From positions 1 through 64,000 of the forward strand of contig CBIHOV010000001.1 of NCBI GenBank assembly GCA_966211765.1: a stretch of DNA of 64,000 bases. Reading direction: 5' to 3'. The notes beneath the pieces were generated by a model, which was not told the origin of the DNA, made no database searches, and was given only the letters and a program-made list of their open reading frames with translations. Origin of the DNA: Paraflavitalea sp966211765 (GTDB lineage: Bacteria; Bacteroidota; Bacteroidia; Chitinophagales; Chitinophagaceae). Both the position numbers and the translations under genes were made by a program. Shown here in pieces: positions 50,616 to 57,745 of the stretch (the first letter of the stretch is position 1; the number at the start of each line of letters is the position of its first letter).

Positions 50616-50623
50616 TAATTTTG
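50616..50623 (+). promoter_or_regulatory. -7 promoter box of pdxH
   Basis: TAATTTTG matches TAnnTTTG and lies 21 bases upstream of the pdxH ATG at 50645. Confidence 0.5.
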
Positions 50624-50644
50624 GTGTTCTAATCTCATATAGCC

Positions 50645-51286
50645 ATGTCATCCATTGCAGATATCCGGAAGGATTACAAACTCAAAGACCTCACAGAAGA
50701 GCAGGCCCACAAGCATCCCATAGATCAATTCACCCAATGGTGGCAGGAAGCCATCACTGCCGAGATAGACGAAGTAAATGCCATGACCCTGGCTACCGCT
50801 TCCACAACAGGTCTCCCGGACGCACGTATTGTGCTGCTGAAGGAGTACGATAAACAAGGTTTTGTATTCTTTACCAATTATGGCAGCGCCAAAGGGCACC
50901 AATTGGAGGAGAATCCCCACGCCACCCTGGTATTCTTCTGGAAAGAACTGGAACGCCAGGTGCGCATCAGCGGCCAGGTGGAAAGAGTAAGCGAAGAAGA
51001 GAACGATCAATATTACAATAGCCGCCCCGAAGGATCCCGTATCGGCGCCTGGGCCTCTCCCCAAAGCCAGGTGATCGAAAGCCGTGAATGGCTGGATGAG
51101 CAAGATCTTAATTTCAGGGAGATTTTCCGCTCAAAACCCATTACACGCCCGCAGCATTGGGGAGGGTATCGCGTAAAACCCCTGCGTATTGAGTTCTGGC
51201 AGGGCCGTCCCAGCCGTCTCCACGACCGTTTGTATTACACCCTCAACCAGCAGGGAAGCTGGATTATGGAGCGCCTGGCGCCTTAA
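50645..51286 (+). CDS. pdxH: Pyridoxamine/pyridoxine 5'-phosphate oxidase
   Basis: A 213-residue FMN-dependent oxidase that makes pyridoxal 5'-phosphate from PNP or PMP. Signatures are PDARIVLLKEYDKQGFVFFTNYGSAKGHQLEENPHA, FFWKELERQVRISG, SRPEGSRIGAWASPQSQVI and the C-terminal family pattern EFWQGRPSRLHDRLYY, with RLHDR contacting substrate. Length is standard. It is monocistronic with its own -7 box. It may serve SerC and other PLP enzymes in this window, though that is not a genetic link. Confidence 0.97.
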   Translation: MSSIADIRKDYKLKDLTEEQAHKHPIDQFTQWWQEAITAEIDEVNAMTLATASTTGLPDARIVLLKEYDKQGFVFFTNYGSAKGHQLEENPHATLVFFWKELERQVRISGQVERVSEEENDQYYNSRPEGSRIGAWASPQSQVIESREWLDEQDLNFREIFRSKPITRPQHWGGYRVKPLRIEFWQGRPSRLHDRLYYTLNQQGSWIMERLAP

Positions 51287-51304
51287 CAGCGCCATACCCC
51301 CCTA

Positions 51305-51331
51305 TAAAAGAAAAAAGCCCCTCAAAGGGCT
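51305..51331 (-). terminator. Intrinsic terminator of the THX gene
   Basis: On the minus strand AGCCC-TTTGAG-GGGCT is followed by TTTTTTCTTTTA, 80 bp past the THX stop. The plus-strand reading has no T-run, so it does not serve pdxH. Confidence 0.75.
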
Positions 51332-51410
51332 ATCAGGAAAGCTGATGAGTTGAAAGGTTGATAAGCCAAAACGGATTGCGTCCCAACTTATTAACCCATC
51401 AACGGATCAA

Positions 51411-51524
51411 CTATTTGCCTTCTTTCTTGGGAGCAGCCTTCTTTGTAGCTCTTGCAGGCCTGCTTTTGCCAAAAGAACCCTTGAAAGTTTTTCCCTTTTT
51501 GGTTTTTTTATCACCTCTGCCCAT
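51411..51524 (-). CDS. 30S ribosomal protein THX (bTHX), 37 aa
   Basis: A short basic protein of 37 residues: it begins MGRGDKKTKKGKTFKGSFGK and ends with a Lys/Ala/Pro-rich tail. The start MG[KR]GDKK-[TS]-[KR]-[KR]-GK and the GS-[FY]-G-[KV]-x-RP segment match the small THX/Thx ribosomal protein family, which binds the head of the 30S subunit and is common in Bacteroidota and Thermus. It is too short for ordinary gene finding thresholds. A good minus-strand terminator lies 80 bp downstream. Confidence 0.85.
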   Translation of the reverse strand: MGRGDKKTKKGKTFKGSFGKSRPARATKKAAPKKEGK

Positions 51525-51643
51525 GTTACAATGCTTTTAATTGAATAAAATAGAGTGCAAAAATACTACTTAGTGCAGGTCAAACAAAACCCTTTATTAA
51601 ATGTATCGAATGACCGCATTTTAGTCCCCTTTCACGCCAGGGC

Positions 51644-51700
51644 GTAAAAAAAGCTCCGGTACCCTTTGCCCATACTCAATGAGCGTTGTATCGGAGCTTT
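51644..51700 (-). terminator. Intrinsic terminator of the HU gene
   Basis: AAAGCTCCG and CGGAGCTTT form a 9-bp stem with a 33-base loop. On the minus strand a T-run (TTTTTTTACG) follows, 20 bp after the HU stop codon. Confidence 0.75.
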
Positions 51701-51719
51701 CCATGCAGTGATGCAGCAA

Positions 51720-51989
51720 TTATAATTTGGCTTGCAATTCTTTACCTGCCTTGAACCTGGCAACTTTTTTCGCTTTGATCTTGATAACAGCGCCGGTTTG
51801 TGGGTTGCGGCCGTTACGTGCAGCTCTTTTAGAAACTGAAAAAGTACCGAAACCAACCAAGGTTACTTTACCACCACCTTTCAGGGTCTTGGTAACTGCT
51901 TCTACAAAAGAATCCAAAGTGGCATTTGCCTGTGTCTTAGTAATACCAGCGTCATCTGCAATCTTTGCGATTAACTCAGCTTTGTTCAT
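51720..51989 (-). CDS. HU-family DNA-binding protein
   Basis: An 89-residue nucleoid protein of standard HU length. It begins MNKAELIAKIADDAGITKTQANATLDSFVEAV, has the hinge VTLVGFGTFSVSKRAARNGRNPQTG and the C-terminal IKIKAKKVARFKAGKEL, giving the beta-arm with the RNPQTG tip that intercalates DNA. It is a homodimeric, non-sequence-specific DNA-bending protein. A near-consensus promoter lies 30 bp upstream and a terminator downstream. Confidence 0.96.
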   Translation of the reverse strand: MNKAELIAKIADDAGITKTQANATLDSFVEAVTKTLKGGGKVTLVGFGTFSVSKRAARNGRNPQTGAVIKIKAKKVARFKAGKELQAKL

Positions 51990-52018
51990 AGTGTAATGTT
52001 TTATAAATTTAAGCAGGA

Positions 52019-52048
52019 CAAATTTAGAAGGTTTTTCATTGAAACAAA
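52019..52048 (-). promoter_or_regulatory. Promoter of the HU gene
   Basis: On the minus strand, -33 TTTG (52045-52048) and -7 TAAATTTG (52019-52026) with 18 bp between, a near-perfect Bacteroidota promoter 29 bases before the ATG. Confidence 0.7.
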
Positions 52049-52158
52049 ATTTTTATCTCCTAAAATTAACATTTGCTAAATAGCTATAATCCGCTTGGGG
52101 CAAGGATTATAGGTCATGTAAGCCGCTCTGCTGATACCTTCGTTTTTTGTGCTGCTTT

Positions 52159-52215
52159 GTGAAATACAGTACCAGCCTGTGTTTCACGCTGTGTGGGCTG
52201 AAATGCTGTACAGCA
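52159..52215. other. Structured intergenic segment (two hairpins)
   Basis: GTGAAATACAG and CTGTGTTTCAC (52159-52187) pair over 11 bp with one U-G pair. The palindrome TGCTGTACAGCA follows at 52204-52215. The 230-bp gap between HU and the DUF4286 gene holds no coding signal, so a small RNA or regulatory structure is possible. Confidence 0.4.
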
Positions 52216-52279
52216 CAGGGTTTGCGGGGAATATACAATAATTTCCTACTTAGGGTAATTAAAAAAATCTTATCCACAC

Positions 52280-52585
52280 TCAGTGCACAACCTCCATAAG
52301 GCTACTAAATGAGATACAATGCTCTCCCCATTTGTTACGCCCCTCCTCTCGTAAACGAGGTTCATAGTTTTCGATATACCGTAGATAATCGTCTTTGCTA
52401 TGGGAAAAATACTGCACTGCATAAGTCGGTCCTTCCGTTTCATCTGTTTCCAGCACACGCACCATTTGAAACCTGTCAAAACACCCCGTACCTATCATGG
52501 CCGGTAAGCGTTCAGCACGCATCCATTGTACCCATGCTTCATGAATACTCCAGTGAACATAGGTCGTAACATTGTATATAAACAT
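52280..52585 (-). CDS. DUF4286 family protein
   Basis: A 101-residue protein of the DUF4286 family. Signatures are IYNVTTYVHWSIHEAWVQWM, GCFDRFQMVRVLETDETEGPTYAVQYF and the C-terminal WGEHCISFSSLMEVV. It has a ferredoxin-like (dimeric alpha-beta barrel) look with no known catalytic residues, and no function has been assigned. It lies 12 bp after the exonuclease III gene and is probably cotranscribed. Confidence 0.88.
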   Translation of the reverse strand: MFIYNVTTYVHWSIHEAWVQWMRAERLPAMIGTGCFDRFQMVRVLETDETEGPTYAVQYFSHSKDDYLRYIENYEPRLREEGRNKWGEHCISFSSLMEVVH

Positions 52586-52597
52586 CCTGTTCCCGTA

Positions 52598-53362
52598 TTA
52601 TTTTAGTTCGAGGTATACCGGACAATGATCACTGTGCAATACATCATGATAAATGTCCGCTCCTTTTACACGTTCACGCAAAGGCGCCGTAGCATTGATA
52701 TAATCTATACGCCAGCCCTTATTTTGTAACCGTACAGAGGGAAAACGCTGGCTCCACCAGCTGTAGCGGTGTGGCTCCGGATGCAGTTCCCGAAAGGTAT
52801 CTATCCACCCGCTATTGATAAACTTATCCATCCAGGCACGCTCTTCCGGAAGGAAACCAGAAGACTTCTTATTGCCTTTGGGATCATGAATGTCTATTTC
52901 CTTGTGTGCAATATTGTAATCCCCGCAAAGGATCAGTTTCGGGTGCTTTTTTCTGAGCTCTTCCAAATAGACATACATTTCATCCAGCCATTGGTATTTG
53001 TATTCCTGGCGTTCATCACCCGATGTACCCGATGGGAAATAAGCATTGATCAATCGGATATCGCCAAAATCTAGTTGGATCACCCTTCCCTCATCATCAC
53101 TCACCTGGTGGCCCGTGCCATACACTACATTGTCGGGCTTTATTTTCGTAAATACTGCCACACCACTATAACCTTTCTTCTGGGCGCTGAACCAGTAATC
53201 ATAATAATTCAGGTTGGTGAATTGCTTATGGTCTACATTGTCCTTGTGCGCTTTCGTTTCCTGGAGGCAAATAATATCGGCGGGATCTGTTTTCAGCCAG
53301 TCGATAAGCCCCTTATTCATGGCCGCGCGAATGCCATTAACATTATAGCTGAGGATACGCAT
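52598..53362 (-). CDS. xth: Exodeoxyribonuclease III
   Basis: A 254-residue AP endonuclease/exonuclease III of the endonuclease-exonuclease-phosphatase family, acting in base-excision repair. Catalytic motifs are YNVNGIRAA (Asn), CLQETKAH (Glu), GVAVFTK, INAYFPSG, CGDYNIAHKEID (Asp/Asn), and the C-terminal RIDYINA...SDHCPVYLEL with the catalytic Asp-His. It closely resembles the ExoA/XthA type. Divergent from the LOG-family gene with 43 bp between them. Confidence 0.95.
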   Translation of the reverse strand: MRILSYNVNGIRAAMNKGLIDWLKTDPADIICLQETKAHKDNVDHKQFTNLNYYDYWFSAQKKGYSGVAVFTKIKPDNVVYGTGHQVSDDEGRVIQLDFGDIRLINAYFPSGTSGDERQEYKYQWLDEMYVYLEELRKKHPKLILCGDYNIAHKEIDIHDPKGNKKSSGFLPEERAWMDKFINSGWIDTFRELHPEPHRYSWWSQRFPSVRLQNKGWRIDYINATAPLRERVKGADIYHDVLHSDHCPVYLELK

Positions 53363-53375
53363 GAGTATTTATTTT

Positions 53376-53383
53376 TACATTTG
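53376..53383 (+). promoter_or_regulatory. -7 promoter box of the LOG-family gene
   Basis: TACATTTG matches TAnnTTTG, 22 bases upstream of the ATG at 53406, within the short divergent region shared with xth. Confidence 0.5.
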
Positions 53384-53405
53384 GCCAGCAATTTACAGTT
53401 TTGAT

Positions 53406-54155
53406 ATGGAAGGAACATCAGTTAAGACCAGTATTAAGCCAATCATTCCGCCCAAAGAACATGTGTACCTGGATGGCCCTAAGCCCCGTACCTATGAACT
53501 ATCCTTTGCCTGGAAGGTATTTACCCAGTTTATCAAGGGGTTTCGCAACCTGCACTTCCTGGGGCCCTGCATTACCGTGTTTGGTTCTGCCCGCTTCCAG
53601 GAAGACCATCCCTACTATGAAAAAGCAAGGGAATTCGGCAGCCGGATCGCCGAATCAGGCTTCACCACCATGACCGGCGGCGGCCCCGGTATCATGGAAG
53701 CAGCCAACCGGGGCGCTTTTGAGCACAATGGCACCTCCATCGGCTGTAATATCCGCCTGCCCTTCGAACAGAAACCCAATCCCTGGGTCCATAAGTCCAT
53801 CACTTTTGAACACTTCTTTGTGCGCAAAGTGATACTCGTAAAATATTCTTACGCGTTTATCATTATGCCAGGTGGGTTTGGTACCCTCGATGAGTTTTTT
53901 GAAACCCTCACCCTGGTGCAAACAAAGACCATCACCCAATTCCCCATCGTGCTCTATGGCATAGAATACCACAAGGATTTATGGGATTATATTCAGTACA
54001 TGGCCGAACAGGGCACCATTGCCCGCGAAGACCTCAACCTCGTCTTATTGACCGATAGCGTTGATGAAGCCATGAACCATATTCACACCTATATTCAAAA
54101 GAATTACAAAATAAAACCCGCCCGGCGCAAGTGGTGGTTATTAGAGAAGAAGTAA
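53406..54155 (+). CDS. LOG-family (TIGR00730) Rossmann-fold protein
   Basis: A 249-residue member of the LOG/YgdH family, formerly called lysine decarboxylase-like. The core has VFGSARFQEDHPYYEKAREFG, the nucleotide motif TGGGPGIMEAANRGA, and the catalytic signature PGGFGTLDEFFETLTLVQT. Homologues hydrolyse nucleoside 5'-monophosphates such as AMP, including cytokinin nucleotides in plants. The extra ~40 N-terminal residues (YLDGPKPRTYELSFAWKVFTQFIKGF) are shared by the group with an extended N-terminus. The ATG at 53406 is preferred, since the -7 box lies upstream of it. Confidence 0.93.
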   Translation: MEGTSVKTSIKPIIPPKEHVYLDGPKPRTYELSFAWKVFTQFIKGFRNLHFLGPCITVFGSARFQEDHPYYEKAREFGSRIAESGFTTMTGGGPGIMEAANRGAFEHNGTSIGCNIRLPFEQKPNPWVHKSITFEHFFVRKVILVKYSYAFIIMPGGFGTLDEFFETLTLVQTKTITQFPIVLYGIEYHKDLWDYIQYMAEQGTIAREDLNLVLLTDSVDEAMNHIHTYIQKNYKIKPARRKWWLLEKK

Positions 54156-54164
54156 CACGGATCC

Positions 54165-54256
54165 TGTCATTTCGAACGCAGCGCAGCGAAGTGAGAAATC
54201 TGTGGTCGAAGCAAACGTCGAAGCAAAAGACTGCCGACTGCCGATTCACGATTGCC
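54165..54256. repeat. Composite dispersed repeat: TGTCATTTCGA element, TCGAAGCAAACG words and heptad array
   Basis: TGTCATTTCGAACGCAGCGC...GAGAAATCTGTGG (54165-54205) resembles a dispersed Bacteroidota element. TCGAAGCAAACG and TCGAAGCAAAAG follow (54206-54229). The heptads GACTGCC, GACTGCC, GATTCAC, GATTGCC (54229-54256) repeat the pattern at 21242-21262. Confidence 0.75.
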
Positions 54257-54261
54257 GCCAT

Positions 54262-54996
54262 TCACCCTTTAATATTCAACCGCTGCTGAAACAGCTCCTG
54301 GTATGTTTCCCCGATCGGGATATAATTATCTGCAATAACAATTCGGTTGCGCTCAATGAACTGGATCTTATCCAGCGCTACCAGGTACGATTTGTGTACA
54401 CGCATAAAATTGCCCTCCGGCAGCTGCTCCTGGAAGCTCTTCATGCTTTGTAAAGTGAGTATTTTACCTGCTGTAGTATAAATAGCTACATAATCACGCA
54501 GCCCTTCCATGTAAAGGATAGTGGCCAGGTCTATCTTTTGGATCTTGTATTCCGTCTTTACGAAAATATAGCTGGCAGGAATTGCAACAGCTACCACCGG
54601 TGCCTGGATCACCATGGCCGGCTCCGTAGACAATCTCTCCCTGGCTTTATGCGCAGCTACCAGGAAACGGTCGAAGGTTACCGGCTTCAGCAGGTAGTCA
54701 ATCACATCAAATTCATAACCATCAAGCGCGTAATCAGTATAGGCTGTAGTGAGGATCACCTTACACTTGTGCCCAATGATCTTCATCAGCTGAAGCCCCG
54801 TCAATTCGGGCATCTGTATATCGAGGAACAAGAGGTCTACTCCGCCTTCCTGCACCAGCTCGATGGCCCTCATGGGGTTGCTCGTTTGTTCCTTCAACAC
54901 CAGGAAAGGTGTTTTTTGCACATAGTCCGCCATCAGCTTTAGCGCCAGTGGTTCATCATCTACTACTACACATGATATGGTTCTTGCAGTTGTCAT
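54262..54996 (-). CDS. LytTR-family response regulator (second pair)
   Basis: A 244-residue response regulator. The receiver has DD at 13-14, the phospho-acceptor Asp59 (LLFLDIQMPELTG) and Lys in DYLLKPV. A short linker with a hydrophobic patch (VVAVAIPASYIFVKTEYKIQ) leads into the LytTR domain (~145-240, GNFMRVHKSYLVALDKIQFIERNRIVI). Its ATG overlaps the stop of the histidine kinase gene by 4 bp (ATGA), so they form a translation-coupled pair. Confidence 0.95.
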   Translation of the reverse strand: MTTARTISCVVVDDEPLALKLMADYVQKTPFLVLKEQTSNPMRAIELVQEGGVDLLFLDIQMPELTGLQLMKIIGHKCKVILTTAYTDYALDGYEFDVIDYLLKPVTFDRFLVAAHKARERLSTEPAMVIQAPVVAVAIPASYIFVKTEYKIQKIDLATILYMEGLRDYVAIYTTAGKILTLQSMKSFQEQLPEGNFMRVHKSYLVALDKIQFIERNRIVIADNYIPIGETYQELFQQRLNIKG

Positions 54997-56018
54997 TTCC
55001 TGATCTCCAGTTCTACTTCAAATATATCTGTTGTTTTCTTTATCTGCAGCGTGTACCGCCCGGGATACAACAACTCCATCCTCCGTTGCACATTTTCCAG
55101 CCCAATGCCGCCGCTCGTATCCTTTTGATGATTGCCTGTTACATTGGTGATCCCAAAGCGGATCACCGCTTCATCGGCATGCAGCCGTATCACTATCTCG
55201 TTCCCGTTTTTCGTGTCACCATGCTTAAAAGCATTTTCTACGAATGGGATCAACAGCAGGGGAGGAATACTGGCCTTGCCAGGATTGCCCGTCAACTCCA
55301 GCTTTACCGGCAATGGATGGTCAAACCGCATTTGCTGCAATTCCATGTACTTCTCAATATAATCCAACTCCTTTTGTAAGGGAACTTTCTCATTCGAATC
55401 ATACAACATGTACCGCAGCAGGTCCGATAGCTTGGCTATAGCGGTGAGCGATTGGTCACTATGGTGATATACGAGCGAATAGATATTGTTGAGGCTGTTG
55501 AACAGGAAGTGCGGATTGATCTGCGAACGCAGGAACGACAATTCCGTTTGCTTGTTCACCAGTTGCAACTGTGATTCCCGTAGCCGGTGTTCCTGCTCCC
55601 GCTGTACAAAAAAGTATACGATCCCAAATGCCGAATACAATACGGCGAAGTAAGTATTGTCGAGGTAATAATACAGCAGCGATACACCTGCCCGGTAATT
55701 CCGGAAATTAAAGAGCGCAGGATACATCAATTCTTCTACAGCATACCGGATGGAGATAATAATAACCACGCTGATGATCCAAAACAATACAGCCCGCCTT
55801 TTGCTCCTTCGGAACAGCTTTTCAAATAGCACATAGGATACAATAGGATACAGGAGGAAAATAAAAAACCCTCCTATATTTAGTGTCCGGTCCTGGACAC
55901 TTTCCAGCCAGGAAAAAAGCGCCTTCCCCCGCACCCAATTGGAAACACTTTCCGCACATTCACGCAGCAGCTCGAATACCGTATAAAATAGTATGATCTT
56001 CAACAAATGCTTACGCAT
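54993..56018 (-). CDS. LytS-like sensor histidine kinase (second pair)
   Basis: A 341-residue integral membrane kinase with four or so N-terminal transmembrane helices (1-130) and no large extracellular domain. The transmitter has the phospho-acceptor His170 in SQINPHFLFNSLNNI and the ATPase motifs PLLLIPFVENAFKHG and IGLENVQRRMELLY. Small integral-membrane LytS-type kinases often sense membrane or envelope cues. The ATG at 56018 was chosen because the -7 box TAGATTTG (56022-56029) ends three bases upstream; a TTG two codons earlier would overlap that box. Confidence 0.92.
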   Translation of the reverse strand: MRKHLLKIILFYTVFELLRECAESVSNWVRGKALFSWLESVQDRTLNIGGFFIFLLYPIVSYVLFEKLFRRSKRRAVLFWIISVVIIISIRYAVEELMYPALFNFRNYRAGVSLLYYYLDNTYFAVLYSAFGIVYFFVQREQEHRLRESQLQLVNKQTELSFLRSQINPHFLFNSLNNIYSLVYHHSDQSLTAIAKLSDLLRYMLYDSNEKVPLQKELDYIEKYMELQQMRFDHPLPVKLELTGNPGKASIPPLLLIPFVENAFKHGDTKNGNEIVIRLHADEAVIRFGITNVTGNHQKDTSGGIGLENVQRRMELLYPGRYTLQIKKTTDIFEVELEIRK

Positions 56019-56021
56019 ACC

Positions 56022-56029
56022 CAAATCTA
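56022..56029 (-). promoter_or_regulatory. -7 promoter box of the second kinase/regulator pair
   Basis: TAGATTTG on the minus strand matches TAnnTTTG and is separated from the ATG only by GGT, predicting a leaderless message. Confidence 0.5.
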
Positions 56030-56213
56030 TAGCAGGTAAACATATTATTTTTTCCTGATAAACCTACTCCCGCCTTTTATCTGCCAACCCCTGTTTTTCA
56101 TCTTCCAGGACCGGAAGGGTCTGCTAAAGGCGCTTGCAGACAGAACCCCCTGGTTAGCAGATCAGCAACCTATGCGCCTAAGCAGGCAGCTTACTTTGTT
56201 GAAAATAATCGCC

Positions 56214-57119
56214 ATGAAAATTTTACATGTACTGTTCTTCCTTATTATTTGCGGCTACCAGGCCAATACCCAAACCGTTAATTGGAAAAAACTGGACCAG
56301 CTAAACCCTGATAAAATACTCCTCGATCCGGCCAATCCTCCCACCAAGGCCCTCCTGCTGGGCTCATTCCATTTCGGCTATCCCAACCTCGATGGCCATA
56401 AGACCGATTCTTCCAAAATGTTGGATGTACTTTCTCCCAGCCGGCAGAAGGAGATCAGGCAATTGGTAGATGTGCTCGCCTCCTTTAAACCTACCCGTAT
56501 TTATGTTGAATCCCGTAGCCAGCGTTATACCGATTCTATTTACAATGCTTACCGCGAAGGGAAATATACACTGGTCCGCGATGAAAGAGACCAGCTTGCC
56601 TTCCGCCTGGCCAAAGAGCTCAACCTGCCTAAAATATATGCGGTGGATGCCAGCGCCTTTGCCCAGGAAAACTATAAGAAATACCCTTTTATAGACAGTA
56701 TGTGGAAGAATGATTTCCCGGTAGATTCTGTCCGTGACAAAATTCTCAACAAGAGATACATGCGCTTTTACAATGCCTCCGATTCAGTGGAATTAAACCT
56801 TACCATGCTCGAGAATTTCCTCCTTATGGCCGATCCACATACCCTGCGCCGCATGCACGGTCACTACATGACCGCTGGATTCAACACCACCAACAATACC
56901 GGTCCGGATATTCAGGCAATGGGCTGGTACGACCGCAACCTGCGCATCTTTAATAAGATACAGCAATCAACACCCGCATCAGGAGATCGCATACTGGTAC
57001 TCTTTGGTAATGGTCATATACCCATCCTCAAACATTGCTTCCAGGCCTCTCCCGAGTTTGAAGTGGTAGAACTAAAGGAACTAACGTTGAAGATGCAGGC
57101 TGCTGGTAAATTAAAATAA
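56214..57119 (+). CDS. DUF5694-like (TraB/GumN-type) secreted protein
   Basis: A 301-residue exported protein. The signal peptide MKILHVLFFLIICGYQANTQ precedes a domain with LLLGSFHFGYPNLDGHKTD, PTRIYVESRSQRYTDSIYNAYREG and the late motif DRILVLFGNGHIPILKHCFQ. This set, with GS-[FY]-HF near the start and GNGH near the end, is shared with TraB/GumN-like putative hydrolases labelled DUF5694. The conserved His and Glu suggest a metal- or acid-base-catalysed reaction, not identified. It stands alone, and the ATG at 56214 gives the signal peptide. Confidence 0.8.
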   Translation: MKILHVLFFLIICGYQANTQTVNWKKLDQLNPDKILLDPANPPTKALLLGSFHFGYPNLDGHKTDSSKMLDVLSPSRQKEIRQLVDVLASFKPTRIYVESRSQRYTDSIYNAYREGKYTLVRDERDQLAFRLAKELNLPKIYAVDASAFAQENYKKYPFIDSMWKNDFPVDSVRDKILNKRYMRFYNASDSVELNLTMLENFLLMADPHTLRRMHGHYMTAGFNTTNNTGPDIQAMGWYDRNLRIFNKIQQSTPASGDRILVLFGNGHIPILKHCFQASPEFEVVELKELTLKMQAAGKLK

Positions 57120-57191
57120 GGGCTGCAAGGGGAAACTTATTGTTGGTCCAATCAAAAGAATATATATTGAGGACTACCTAATATTAGAACA

Positions 57192-57662
57192 ATGGAACAA
57201 CTCCCCCAACAACCCGAAAAAGCACCCGAATCAGTACCTGAGTCAGCTCCCCAACAGGAGAACCTGCTGGAAGATATGTATGATTACAATTCTATGGAGG
57301 GATACGACAAGCCTGTGCGCAATGCCCGTATCCTCTTGTTTGTGATGGCTGGCCTCCAACTGCTCGCCATATTCCTGATGCCGCCTATGGATGACCTTCA
57401 GAAATACATCACTATTGGTATTTATGTACTCTTTGCCGGCGTCTTTGCTGCATTGGCGCTTTGGACCAAAAGGAAACCCTACACTGCGATAATTACAGCG
57501 CTCATTATATATACAGCACTCATTTTATTAGCCGCCTATATCCAGCCTTCCAGCTTTTTCCAGGGCTGGCTGCTGAAGGCCGTTGTGTATGTGCTATTGA
57601 TTGTAGGATTGAGGAATGCAAAGGATGTGCAGGAATGGCTCGATTCTAAAAATCAGAAATAG
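57192..57662 (+). CDS. Small multi-pass membrane protein, unknown function
   Basis: A 156-residue protein. The first ~40 residues are soluble and rich in Pro/Glu/Gln (QLPQQPEKAPESVPESAPQQ), followed by four predicted transmembrane helices (~46-66, ~75-95, ~100-120, ~125-145), e.g. IYVLFAGVFAALALW and YTAIITALIIYTALILLAAY. The family is not recognised; similar four-helix proteins are frequent in Bacteroidota. It is convergent with metH, with a bidirectional terminator between. Confidence 0.65.
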   Translation: MEQLPQQPEKAPESVPESAPQQENLLEDMYDYNSMEGYDKPVRNARILLFVMAGLQLLAIFLMPPMDDLQKYITIGIYVLFAGVFAALALWTKRKPYTAIITALIIYTALILLAAYIQPSSFFQGWLLKAVVYVLLIVGLRNAKDVQEWLDSKNQK

Positions 57663-57680
57663 TAATATAGATCCTCCAAT

Positions 57681-57719
57681 AAAAAAGCTGCCAACACTAC
57701 AAGTGCTGGCAGCTTTTTA
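57681..57719. terminator. Bidirectional terminator between the membrane protein gene and metH
   Basis: AAAAAGCTGCCA...TGGCAGCTTTTT, a 12-bp stem with A/T tracts on both sides, serving the convergent genes. Confidence 0.88.
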
Positions 57720-57745
57720 TATAATAGAACGTCTTTATTGATCCT

